A stretch of 61,955 bases of DNA. Origin: Ruegeria sp. HKCCSA071 (GTDB lineage: Bacteria > Pseudomonadota > Alphaproteobacteria > Rhodobacterales > Rhodobacteraceae). Location of the stretch: assembly GCF_017872555.1 (NCBI RefSeq), contig NZ_JAEDOX010000016.1, forward strand, positions 1 through 61,955, written 5' to 3'. This document shows positions 52,591 to 60,299 of the stretch, piece after piece. The notes under the pieces were generated by a model that was given only the letters and a program-made list of their open reading frames with translations, was not told where the DNA came from and ran no database searches. A program made the position numbers and the translations under genes. Numbering within the stretch: position 1 is the first letter of the stretch; the number at the start of each line of letters is the position of its first letter.

Positions 52591-54351
52591 ATGACAGACA
52601 CGCCCAGCCCCGCCTATCAGGTTCTCGCCCGCAAATACCGCCCGGAAACCTTTGCCGACCTGGTAGGTCAGGATGCCATGGTGCGCACCCTGAAAAACGC
52701 TTTCGAGGCCGACCGGATTGCGCAGGCTTTTGTCATGACCGGCATTCGCGGGACGGGTAAAACGACCACGGCGCGGATCATCGCCAAGGGCATGAACTGC
52801 ATCGGACCCGACGGAACCGGTGGCCCCACAACCGAACCCTGCGGTCAGTGCGAACATTGTGTCGCCATCATGGAAGGCCGCCATGTCGATGTGATGGAAA
52901 TGGATGCCGCCAGCCGTACCGGCGTCAACGATATCCGCGAGATCATCGACAGTGTACGCTATCGCGCCGCCAGTGCGCGCTACAAGATCTACATCATCGA
53001 CGAGGTTCACATGCTCTCGACCAGCGCATTCAACGCGCTGCTCAAGACGTTGGAAGAACCGCCCGCGCATGTGAAGTTCATCTTCGCGACCACCGAGATT
53101 CGCAAAGTGCCGGTCACGGTTCTGTCGCGGTGTCAGCGGTTTGACCTGCGCCGGATCGAGCCCGAAGACATGATCGGTCTGCTGCGCAAGATCGCCGGGG
53201 CCGAGGGCGCGCAGATCGCCGACGACGCACTGGCGCTGATCACCCGCGCTGCAGAAGGGTCGGCCCGCGACGCGACCTCACTGCTCGATCAGGCAATTTC
53301 ACACGGGGCCGGTGAGACGACGGCAGATCAGGTCCGTGCGATGCTGGGTCTGGCGGATCGAGGTCGTGTTCTGGACCTGATGGACATGATCCTGCGCGGT
53401 GACGCGGCAGGGGCGCTTACTGAACTGAGCGGGCAATATGCGGAAGGCGCGGACCCTCTGGCCGTTCTGCGCGATCTGGCCGAAATCACGCATTGGGTGT
53501 CCGTCGTAAAGATCACACCTGACGCGGCCGAAGACCCGACGGTTTCCCCCGACGAACGCACACGGGGCCAGCACATGGCCGAGGCTTTGCCGATGCGGGT
53601 TCTGACCCGGATGTGGCAGATGCTGCTGAAGGCGCTGGAAGAAGTCTCTGCGGCGCCCAACGCGATGATGGCCGCCGAGATGGCTGTTATCCGACTGACG
53701 CATGTCGCTGATTTGCCCAGCCCCGAAGAGCTGATCAAACGGCTGCAAGACACCCCGCCTCCGCCTCCCGGCGGGCCGGGCGGAGGCATGTCAATATCCC
53801 GACAGGCCCCGGTGGCAACGCAATCCAACGGGGCCCCGCCTGCCTATACATCGCCCCCGCGCGGAGCGGGTGGCGCACCGGTTGCCGCACTGTCGCAGGA
53901 TGCACAGACGGCCCTGGCCCGCTATCCAACCTTCGGGCATGTGGTGGAACTGATCCGCACAAACCGCGATGTGAAACTGCTTGTCGAGGTGGAAAGCGGC
54001 GTGCGCCTTGTGTCGTACCAGCCCGGCCGGATCGAATTCACCCCGACGCCTCAGGCACCGTCGGATCTGGCGTCGCGATTGGGCTCTGCCCTGCAACGAT
54101 GGACCGGCAATCGGTGGGCCGTCTCCATTGTCTCGGACGGAGATGCGGCGACCATTGCGGAAGTGCGGGACCGGGCCGAACTTGCCCTGAAAGCCGAGGC
54201 CGAAGAACACCCGCTGGTTCAGGCCGTGCTGACGCAATTCCCCAAGGCAAAGATCATTCGGATCGAAACACCGGAGCAGCGCGCCGCCAAGGTTGTGACC
54301 GAGGCCCTTCCCGAAGTCGAAGATGAATGGGACCCCTTCGAAGAGGATTAG
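52591..54351 (+). CDS. dnaX: DNA polymerase III subunits gamma/tau
   Basis: DnaX (586 residues) is the clamp-loader motor ATPase. It has the N-terminal YQVLARKYRPETFADLVGQ, Walker A GIRGTGKTT (about 51-59), a zinc motif with CGQCEHC, Walker B and sensor regions (IIDEVHMLS, LKTLEEPPAH), then a collar and a proline-rich linker (about 390-430) before the C-terminal tau part. I saw no A-rich slippery heptamer for programmed frameshifting. It is the first gene of dnaX-ybaB-recR. Confidence 0.96.
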   Translation: MTDTPSPAYQVLARKYRPETFADLVGQDAMVRTLKNAFEADRIAQAFVMTGIRGTGKTTTARIIAKGMNCIGPDGTGGPTTEPCGQCEHCVAIMEGRHVDVMEMDAASRTGVNDIREIIDSVRYRAASARYKIYIIDEVHMLSTSAFNALLKTLEEPPAHVKFIFATTEIRKVPVTVLSRCQRFDLRRIEPEDMIGLLRKIAGAEGAQIADDALALITRAAEGSARDATSLLDQAISHGAGETTADQVRAMLGLADRGRVLDLMDMILRGDAAGALTELSGQYAEGADPLAVLRDLAEITHWVSVVKITPDAAEDPTVSPDERTRGQHMAEALPMRVLTRMWQMLLKALEEVSAAPNAMMAAEMAVIRLTHVADLPSPEELIKRLQDTPPPPPGGPGGGMSISRQAPVATQSNGAPPAYTSPPRGAGGAPVAALSQDAQTALARYPTFGHVVELIRTNRDVKLLVEVESGVRLVSYQPGRIEFTPTPQAPSDLASRLGSALQRWTGNRWAVSIVSDGDAATIAEVRDRAELALKAEAEEHPLVQAVLTQFPKAKIIRIETPEQRAAKVVTEALPEVEDEWDPFEED

Positions 54352-54541
54352 CCCCTCAGCCCGCAGGTCCACGTTTCAAGAAACCAGCATACTCACGCCC
54401 CTCCACCATGCGACTGAGGGAGGGAATGCAGGCGAATAAAAGATCGGTCCGCGACGCTCTGATCTGGACAGGCGGGAGACCTCTTGTGCCGCCTGCCTGC
54501 GGTCCGTATTTAGAACCAAACAGAAACACAGGAGACGACTG

Positions 54542-54895
54542 ATGCTGAAAGGACTCGGCGGGCTTGGCGGTCTGGGCGACATGGCCAAGATGATGAAATC
54601 CGCACAAGACCTGCAAACCAAGATGACCGAAATGCAGGAAGAACTGAACAACATGATGGTTGTCGGCGAATCCGGTGCAGGACTGGTCAAGGCAACAGCT
54701 ACAGCCAAGGGTGAACTCAAGGGGCTGGACATTGATCCGTCGATTTTCAACGGCGACGACAAGGAAGTGGTTGAAGACCTGATCCTGGCCGCCATCAAGG
54801 ACGCTCAGGCCAAAGCTGCCGAACGTTCACAGGAGGAGATGGGCAAGCTGACCGAAAGCATGGGCCTGCCCAAAGACATCAAGCTACCGTTCTGA
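54542..54895 (+). CDS. YbaB/EbfC-family nucleoid-associated protein
   Basis: This 117-residue protein matches the YbaB/EbfC family, which forms dimers that bind DNA. An N-terminal glycine/leucine segment ([18 protein letters not shown]), an amphipathic helix ([12 protein letters not shown]) and the [14 protein letters not shown] core are typical. The ATG at 54542 follows an ACAGGAGA site. It lies between dnaX and recR, the conserved order, and may couple to recombination repair. Confidence 0.94.
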   Translation: MLKGLGGLGGLGDMAKMMKSAQDLQTKMTEMQEELNNMMVVGESGAGLVKATATAKGELKGLDIDPSIFNGDDKEVVEDLILAAIKDAQAKAAERSQEEMGKLTESMGLPKDIKLPF

Positions 54896-54919
54896 GCTTC
54901 ATCTTTTCCCAAATACTCC

Positions 54920-54940
54920 CGCCGGAGGCTCCCTCCGGCG
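54920..54940. repeat. Hairpin before recR, possible dispersed element
   Basis: CGCCGGAGG and its complement CCTCCGGCG flank a 3-nt loop, preceded by TTTTCCCAAATACTCC. It lies 16 nt before the recR start codon. From memory, similar hairpins recur between genes in roseobacters, but no second copy is in this window, so the repeat status is a suggestion. Confidence 0.4.
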
Positions 54941-54956
54941 CAAAGCAGGGCAGGCC

Positions 54957-55550
54957 ATGGGCACGAACAGCGAAATCGATAATCTGATCGACCTGATGGC
55001 CAAACTGCCGGGGTTGGGCCCGCGCTCGGCCCGCCGCGCGGTGCTGCACCTGATCCGCAAACGCGCTCTGCTGCTGACGCCCCTGTCAGACGCCATGCAG
55101 CAAGTGGCCGTCACCGCCCGCGAATGCCTGAATTGCGGCAACGTAGGCACCACCGATATCTGTGACATCTGCAATAGTGAGGCCCGAGCGACCGGAGAGC
55201 TGTGCGTGGTCGAAGACGTCGCCGACCTCTGGGCAATGGAGCGGTCAAGGGTCTTCAAGGGCCGCTATCACGTGCTGGGTGGCACGCTGTCTGCACTGGA
55301 CGGCATCGGCCCGGACGAGCTGCGCATTCCCCGCCTGAGGGATCGGGTTCTGGCCGAAGGGATCACCGAAGTGATCCTTGCCCTGAACGCCACCGTCGAC
55401 GGTCAGACCACCGCCCACTACATCGCGGACCAGCTGGAAGGTCAGGTGCGCCTGACCTCACTTGCGCAAGGCGTACCCATCGGTGGAGAGTTGGATTATC
55501 TGGATGACGGAACGATCACGGCGGCGCTCCGGGCGCGCAAGGAAATTTAG
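54957..55550 (+). CDS. recR: Recombination mediator protein RecR
   Basis: RecR (197 residues) loads RecA with RecFO at gaps. It has the helix-hairpin-helix [20 protein letters not shown], the zinc motif [16 protein letters not shown] (about 59-74) and the Toprim domain with [16 protein letters not shown] and [18 protein letters not shown]. Length and order are normal. It is the last gene of dnaX-ybaB-recR; a hairpin stands just before its start. Confidence 0.97.
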   Translation: MGTNSEIDNLIDLMAKLPGLGPRSARRAVLHLIRKRALLLTPLSDAMQQVAVTARECLNCGNVGTTDICDICNSEARATGELCVVEDVADLWAMERSRVFKGRYHVLGGTLSALDGIGPDELRIPRLRDRVLAEGITEVILALNATVDGQTTAHYIADQLEGQVRLTSLAQGVPIGGELDYLDDGTITAALRARKEI

Positions 55551-55630
55551 GTCAGCATCTATTAATCAACGTTCTTAAAAAGAGGCAGCAAGAACGCCAT
55601 CTCAAACGGTACTCAATTCTGGTACACATC

Positions 55631-56194
55631 TTGAACAATTATCCGGATCTTTTTGTGCTGCGACATGGCGAAACCGAATGGAACACACTGGGGAAGTTCC
55701 AAGGGCGCAAGAATTCGCCGTTGACAGAAATTGGCAAGTCTCAGGCGCGGAAACAAAATGAGATACTCAGGCGAATACCGAATGCACCTTTGCGCGTTTT
55801 CGTCAGCCCGCAAGAGAGAGCAATGCATACCGCCCGCTTGGCAACGACGCCTCATCATGAGTTGATACATGATGAACGGCTTATGGAAATCGCGTTTGGG
55901 CAATGGGAAGGCGCAACGCGTGATTTCATCCGAGAGCAAATCGATTGTTCCTATGAAAGCTATCATTGGTTCTTCCGCAGCCCGGGTGGGGAAAGCTTTG
56001 ATGACATCTGCGGTAGAGTAGACTCATTTCTGAAGGAACAAGATGAACCTGCGATCATAGTAACCCACGGCGTCACGTCCTTGGTGCTAAGAGGGCTTTG
56101 GTTGGGTCTCGATCTGGACAAGTTGCTACAGCTACCCCGAACTCAGGGTTGCGTGTTTCATCTTTCAAACGGAGTTGAAACCATAGTGACCTGA
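55631..56194 (+). CDS. Histidine phosphatase (phosphoglycerate mutase-like) protein
   Basis: This 187-residue protein carries the catalytic LRHGETEWN motif (RHG, about 10-18), a second-half ATR-like loop and the THGVTS histidine near residue 142, as in the histidine phosphatase superfamily. The substrate is unknown. The only start compatible with the motif is a TTG at 55631, since no upstream ATG exists before the stop, and its ribosome binding site is weak. Gene and flanks are more AT-rich than the neighbours, hinting at acquisition by transfer. Confidence 0.78.
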   Translation: MNNYPDLFVLRHGETEWNTLGKFQGRKNSPLTEIGKSQARKQNEILRRIPNAPLRVFVSPQERAMHTARLATTPHHELIHDERLMEIAFGQWEGATRDFIREQIDCSYESYHWFFRSPGGESFDDICGRVDSFLKEQDEPAIIVTHGVTSLVLRGLWLGLDLDKLLQLPRTQGCVFHLSNGVETIVT

Positions 56195-56331
56195 ACAAAT
56201 TGCTTGGGTTCGAAACTCATGTTGTACTCATCATCGTTGTCAGAACAGTCGCGGTGACAAAAAAGCGACTTTGGATGACCATGGAACTACTCTAAGGATA
56301 GGTAAACTCAGCGATTATTTTGGAGCCGCCC

Positions 56332-56820
56332 ATGACCCGCCTTCTCGCCATTACCTTCGCCGCCTTCACCGCAACCGCTGCCCTGTCGCAGGAACTCGTC
56401 GACAAAGGCTTTGTCGAAGGCTGGAACATCATGATGGACCCGGCGCTTGGGAACGGGTGTCTGATCCAGACGGTATATCAGGACCTCTCGGTCGTGCGGC
56501 TGGGCTATGACGCACTGGGTAATCGCGGGTACTTCGCCGTTTACAACAAGGCCTGGGGCAATATTGAACAAGGCAAAAGCTATCCCATCCGGTTCGAACT
56601 GGACGGCAAGAGCTTTGATGCCACCGCTATCGGGTTCAATGAACGCAAAGTGCCGGGTGCGACGGTGTTTTTCACCGACCGGAATTTCGTCACCGCGATT
56701 GCCCAGAACAAGACGATGACAGTTTACAATCCCGCAGGCGAGGTGGTGATGGCGATTGATCTGAAAGGCACCGCCAAGGCGCTGGACTATGCACGGGACT
56801 GCCAGAACAAAAAGCTTTAA
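56332..56820 (+). CDS. Periplasmic protein of unknown function
   Basis: This 162-residue protein has a signal peptide (MTRLLAITFAAFTATAALSQ, cleavage near 18-20). The mature part is beta-rich with GCLIQTVYQDLSVVRLGYD and AVYNKAWGNIEQGKSYP, ending in a cysteine-containing tail (ARDCQNKKL). I do not recognise the family. The start is the ATG at 56332; a TTG at 56320 is an alternative. Its end overlaps the RNase T2 gene by 4 nt on the opposite strand. Confidence 0.68.
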   Translation: MTRLLAITFAAFTATAALSQELVDKGFVEGWNIMMDPALGNGCLIQTVYQDLSVVRLGYDALGNRGYFAVYNKAWGNIEQGKSYPIRFELDGKSFDATAIGFNERKVPGATVFFTDRNFVTAIAQNKTMTVYNPAGEVVMAIDLKGTAKALDYARDCQNKKL

Positions 56821-57446
56821 CGAATCGGATCGAACAGCGCGTCCTTGGCTGTGCAGTCGCGGATCACATCGCGGCCGCATGGCACCGGATCAAGGTCGCG
56901 CGACAGGCACAGGCGGACCTCTTCAATATAGCCCTGTTTGCAGGTGACCGTGATCATATTGCGCTCAAGCCCCGGATTGGCCTTCAAAAACGCATCCTCG
57001 ACTACCGAAGCCGGCAGTTTGACGGAAGCGTCCAGTTTGCGGAACACCTGAGGGCGTTCGACCGCATCATAGGCACGCCGGGACAGGGCGAAATAGTCGG
57101 GCGCAGATAGCCCCGAACAGGTGCCGTGTTTCTTCCACTGATGCCATGCAAGGCCCGCACTGCCCTGAATATCTTCCATTTCCCGCGTCATGCGGCGTGT
57201 CGGCGGTGCCTCGGGCGAGCGGCAGAAGGATGGCCAGCCCTGATGAAATTGCGGCCAGAGCCCGTGCAGGATCCATCCGTGGTCGTGCCGGTCGTCGCAT
57301 TGGTCTGACCCGCGTGCGTCCCCTTCGCGGGCGCACCAATTGGGCGACCAGCTAAGCGACAGGACGTAATAGTCGAACTCACCTGCTTTTTCACCTTCGG
57401 CCAGCGCTGCCATCGCGCTGAAGACCCACAATACGACCCAGCGCAT
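56817..57446 (-). CDS. Ribonuclease T2 family protein
   Basis: This 209-residue exported protein has a signal peptide (MRWVVLWVFSAMAALAEG, cleavage near residue 16) and the two active-site motifs of RNase T2: WILHGLWPQ and WHQWKKHGTC, with their catalytic histidines. Several cysteines suit disulphides in the periplasm. It would degrade RNA outside the cytoplasm. The start is the ATG at 57444-57446 with a GGGAAGAGG site; the open frame upstream lacks a signal peptide. It is divergent from trcR. Confidence 0.92.
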   Translation of the reverse strand: MRWVVLWVFSAMAALAEGEKAGEFDYYVLSLSWSPNWCAREGDARGSDQCDDRHDHGWILHGLWPQFHQGWPSFCRSPEAPPTRRMTREMEDIQGSAGLAWHQWKKHGTCSGLSAPDYFALSRRAYDAVERPQVFRKLDASVKLPASVVEDAFLKANPGLERNMITVTCKQGYIEEVRLCLSRDLDPVPCGRDVIRDCTAKDALFDPIR

Positions 57447-57576
57447 TCGCCTCTTCCCTTCTTGCTGCGTGGCGACTATATACGGGCCAAGTTCCCCGAC
57501 AACGGAAACCTGCCCCAAGACCAAGGGGCCGCCGAATTCCGGCGACGGGAAAGATGTATGTATAGGAGACGGGCTG

Positions 57577-58338
57577 ATGGCAAAACCGCTTATGGCCAAG
57601 GCAACCGCCGTATGGCTGGTGGACAACACCACGATCAGCTTCAAGCAGATCGCGGATTTCGTAGGGATGCACGAACTGGAAGTGCAGGGTATCGCTGATG
57701 GCGATGTGGCCACAGGCGTAAAGGGCTTTGACCCGATCGCAAACAACCAGTTGACCCAGGATGAGATCGACGCCGCGCAGAACAACCCGCTGCACAAGCT
57801 GAAGCTCAAGTTCAACCCAGCGGCATCCGGCGAAGAAAAGCGCCGTGGCCCGCGTTATACCCCGCTGTCCAAGCGTCAGGACCGTCCGAACTCGATCCTG
57901 TGGCTGGTCAAGTTCCACCCCGAACTCAGCGATGGCCAGATCGCCAAGCTGGTTGGCACCACCAAGCCGACCATCCAGTCGATCCGCGAGCGCACCCACT
58001 GGAATATCTCGAACATGCAGCCGATCGACCCGGTTGCGCTGGGCCTGTGCAAACAGTCCGAACTGGATGCGATCGTGCAGAAGGCCGCAGCCAAGAAAGC
58101 GGCCGAAGGCGGCGTGATGAGCGATGACGAGCGTCGCAAGCTGGTTTCGACCGAGCAGTCGCTCGAAATGGATGCCGCGCCGAAAATCCCGACCGCGATC
58201 GAAGGTCTGGAGACCTTCTCGCTGTCCGAGGATCGGTCGGATGAAAAAGACGACGAGCCTGTTATCGACGCCGACAGCTTCTTTAACCTGCCCAAAGGCG
58301 GGGCGGATGATGAAGACGAGGATGATCCTCGTCTGTAA
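57577..58338 (+). CDS. trcR: Cell-cycle transcriptional regulator TrcR (DUF1013)
   Basis: This 253-residue protein matches DUF1013, a conserved alphaproteobacterial family whose member TrcR acts in Caulobacter cell-cycle transcription. The N-terminal half has two helix-turn-helix-like segments (TISFKQIADFVGMHELEVQG and LSDGQIAKLVGTTKPTIQSI), and PLSKRQDRPNSILWLVKFHP lies between. The C-terminal part is acidic, ending DEDEDDPRL. The start is the ATG at 57577 with GGAG 8 nt upstream. A terminator follows at 58348-58375. Confidence 0.85.
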   Translation: MAKPLMAKATAVWLVDNTTISFKQIADFVGMHELEVQGIADGDVATGVKGFDPIANNQLTQDEIDAAQNNPLHKLKLKFNPAASGEEKRRGPRYTPLSKRQDRPNSILWLVKFHPELSDGQIAKLVGTTKPTIQSIRERTHWNISNMQPIDPVALGLCKQSELDAIVQKAAAKKAAEGGVMSDDERRKLVSTEQSLEMDAAPKIPTAIEGLETFSLSEDRSDEKDDEPVIDADSFFNLPKGGADDEDEDDPRL

Positions 58339-58347
58339 CAGGCAATC

Positions 58348-58375
58348 AGCCCCGGTCGGAACGGCTGGGGCTTTT
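58348..58375 (+). terminator. Rho-independent terminator of trcR
   Basis: The stem AGCCCCGG with its near-perfect complement CTGGGGCT encloses TCGGAACGG and is followed by five T residues. It begins 10 nt after the trcR stop. Confidence 0.82.
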
Positions 58376-58388
58376 TGACGGACTTGTC

Positions 58389-58778
58389 ATGCTGAACATT
58401 CTTTCTGCGATCTTCGGCCCGCACCGCGCCGTAACGATCTATGCCTTTCTCAGGACATGGGGGCTGGGTCTGGCGGGCGGTATTATCATGATTGCCATCG
58501 TCACCACCTTGTTTCTGCTGGGGGACGAAGGCGAACACGAGCACGAGGCTTTCCTAATCGTACCGGTTCTGTCCGCGACGCCGGTGAACGGGGACCTGAA
58601 GAACGGCGTCGTGGCCTCGGTTCGCCTGCCCGATGGATCGGCCACGTCGATTACGTCGACCGAGTCGCAGATTTCACAAACCGTTGGAACGACGGCCTGT
58701 GTGGAAAAACGCGTTTACGTCAAAAGCGGTGAAGCCCGGTATCGGTTCAAACTGCCCCGCCTCTGCGAATCCGGTTGA
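58389..58778 (+). CDS. Single-span membrane protein of unknown function
   Basis: This 129-residue protein has one strong membrane segment (GLGLAGGIIMIAIVTTLFLL, about 25-44), preceded by a short cytoplasmic part and followed by an acidic-histidine stretch (DEGEHEHEAF). The periplasmic tail is beta-rich with two cysteines (CVEKRVYVKSG and LCESG) that may form a disulphide. I do not recognise the family. It starts 14 nt after the trcR terminator and ends before another terminator. Confidence 0.6.
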   Translation: MLNILSAIFGPHRAVTIYAFLRTWGLGLAGGIIMIAIVTTLFLLGDEGEHEHEAFLIVPVLSATPVNGDLKNGVVASVRLPDGSATSITSTESQISQTVGTTACVEKRVYVKSGEARYRFKLPRLCESG

Positions 58779-58799
58779 TCGAGATTTCAGACCAAAAGA

Positions 58800-58830
58800 G
58801 CCGCCCGATGCTGACACCGGGCGGCTTTTT
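58800..58830. terminator. Terminator between convergent membrane-protein and permease genes
   Basis: An 8-bp stem (GCCGCCCG with CGGGCGGC) with a 10-nt loop is followed by TTTTT on the plus strand and CTTTTGG on the minus strand, so it can serve both converging genes; the plus side is stronger. Confidence 0.82.
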
Positions 58831-58833
58831 CAT

Positions 58834-59865
58834 TCAAACCACCTGAAAGATGATACCTGCGATTATTGCGCCCCCCACACCAAGGCTCAGGTAGGCGGCA
58901 AACACGCGCGGTTTGACCAATGACCAGACTGCGGCCATCGCCGGTATGGAACTGACGGCACCCGCAACCATGAACGACATCGCAGCCCCCGCGGTCATGC
59001 CCTGATCGATCAGACCCGCCAGCAGCGGCGGCGCGACGTAAGAGTTCAGATAGGCCGGCATCCCCACCAGCGCGGCGACAATGATCGGCAGCACGCCTTC
59101 TCCGCCAACGACGCCAGCGATCAGGTCCGCAGGCACATAGTTGACCAACAAAGCTTCGAGCACATAGGCCAGCGCCAGCCACTTCAGCAGGAACAGCCCG
59201 TTGTGCACGAATTCCGAACGGAACCGAACGCGACGCTCGGGCTCTTTCCAGAACTTCCAGACCGGCGTGTCATCCGCTTTCGGACCACATCCGCAACACC
59301 CGGCAGGTTTGTATTCGCGCAAGGGCTGGACAAATGCCCCCTGCCGCATCAGCAACCGAACCGCGAACCCGCCGAACAGGCCAAGCGCAACGGCTGCAAC
59401 CGCTTTACCGATGGCAAAGGGCCACCCCAGCGCGGCTGCCGTAATCAAAAGCGTCGGTGGGTCGATCAATGGCGAGCTGAGCCAGAACGCCATCACGGCC
59501 GACAGCGGCGCTCCGAGTGCAAGCAAGCCCGCAATAAAGGGAATGACTTCGCAAGAACAAAACGGTGCGAGGCCGCCGAACAGGGCGGCCAGAAAGATCA
59601 TCCGGGTCTCGCGCCCTTCAAAAGCGCGCGCCACCATCACCTCGGCCCCGGTTGCCTTGAGATATGACAACAGAAGCACGGCAAACAGGATGTATTGTCC
59701 CGTATGTGCCAAGGCCCTGACTGCAAAACTCGCAACCTCAGGCAGGTTGCCGGGGTCGAGAACGGCCACCGCCACAAGAATGACGACAATCAATGCCCAA
59801 GGCGTCTTGATCATCTCCATCGCGCCTTTGGCGGTCAGTCGGGGGGATTGCGTCAATTCAGCCAT
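58834..59865 (-). CDS. Permease of the ArsP/DUF318 family
   Basis: This 343-residue membrane protein has about eight membrane segments in two repeats, each with the family's conserved glycine/proline motifs: GLAPFCSCEVIPF (about 99-111, the FCSCE signature) and GMPAYLNSYVAPP. A cytoplasmic loop holds the cysteine cluster GCCGCGP (about 190), a possible metal-sensing site. Relatives move arsenicals or remain uncharacterised. The start is the ATG at 59863-59865, which overlaps the arsR stop by 8 nt, so the pair is translationally coupled and regulated by the palindrome at 60181-60198. Confidence 0.85.
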   Translation of the reverse strand: MAELTQSPRLTAKGAMEMIKTPWALIVVILVAVAVLDPGNLPEVASFAVRALAHTGQYILFAVLLLSYLKATGAEVMVARAFEGRETRMIFLAALFGGLAPFCSCEVIPFIAGLLALGAPLSAVMAFWLSSPLIDPPTLLITAAALGWPFAIGKAVAAVALGLFGGFAVRLLMRQGAFVQPLREYKPAGCCGCGPKADDTPVWKFWKEPERRVRFRSEFVHNGLFLLKWLALAYVLEALLVNYVPADLIAGVVGGEGVLPIIVAALVGMPAYLNSYVAPPLLAGLIDQGMTAGAAMSFMVAGAVSSIPAMAAVWSLVKPRVFAAYLSLGVGGAIIAGIIFQVV

Positions 59866-60166
59866 CGTTGGCCGCCTTTCCAACCGCGTCAGCGCAGCAT
59901 TCGCTGAGAATAAACTGCGCCAGCGTCTTCAATTCGTCATAACAGGCCCGGTTGATCGTGGTGCGACCGATCTTTTCCTGTTCAACCACACCTCCGGCTG
60001 CAAGAAACCGCAGGTGGTGCGCCAAAGTCGACGGGGCAATCCCCGTCCGGTTCTGGATTTCGCCAACGGTCAGACCGGCCTCACCAGCCCGCACCAGTGT
60101 CTTGAGGACTTTCAGCCGGGCTTCCGAGCCCATGGCGGAAAATCCGGCTGCAGCAGTTTCCCACAT
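59858..60166 (-). CDS. ArsR-family transcriptional regulator
   Basis: This 102-residue winged helix-turn-helix repressor has its recognition helix in the segment RTGIAPSTLAHHLRFLAAGG (about 40-59). The C-terminus carries a CC pair (SECCAD, about 88-93), a possible metal(loid) or thiol sensor site different from the classical ArsR CXC. It begins at the ATG at 60164-60166 and overlaps the permease start. A perfect 18-bp palindrome 15 bp upstream is the likely operator. Confidence 0.9.
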   Translation of the reverse strand: MWETAAAGFSAMGSEARLKVLKTLVRAGEAGLTVGEIQNRTGIAPSTLAHHLRFLAAGGVVEQEKIGRTTINRACYDELKTLAQFILSECCADAVGKAANDG

Positions 60167-60180
60167 GAGTTACCTCTATT

Positions 60181-60198
60181 AAACTAGATTTCTAGTTT
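60181..60198. promoter_or_regulatory. Operator palindrome of the arsR-permease operon
   Basis: AAACTAGA and TCTAGTTT flank a 2-bp centre, a perfect 18-bp inverted repeat starting 15 bp upstream of the arsR start codon. The position, overlapping the likely -10/start region, and the small dyad are typical of ArsR-family autorepressor sites. Confidence 0.75.
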
Positions 60199-60254
60199 TG
60201 TAGTTTCACAAAGGGCCCTGGTCAACCCACCTTGGGAAAATTTTCCATGACGCT

Positions 60255-60294
60255 GTAAGTCCAGATTGCCCCTGCCTTAAGTCCAACCTATAAG
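60255..60294 (+). promoter_or_regulatory. tauR promoter with paired TauR-type direct repeats
   Basis: A promoter TTGCCC (60266-60271), 17 bp, TATAAG (60289-60294) ends 5 nt before the tauR ATG. Two direct repeats, GTAAGTCCAG (60255-60264) and TTAAGTCCAA (60277-60286), 22 bp apart, flank its -35 box. They read as the reverse complement of the CTGGACTTAA motif reported for TauR in Rhodobacter capsulatus. The site should serve autoregulation. Confidence 0.7.
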
Positions 60295-60299
60295 CAGGC

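Noticed and set aside
54327..54542. 71-codon plus-strand frame between dnaX and ybaB
   Set aside because: It overlaps the dnaX end in another frame and has no domain; the spacer looks non-coding.
57447..57815. Extension of the RNase T2 frame upstream
   Set aside because: It would bury the clear signal peptide at MRWVVLWVFS and runs antisense into trcR.
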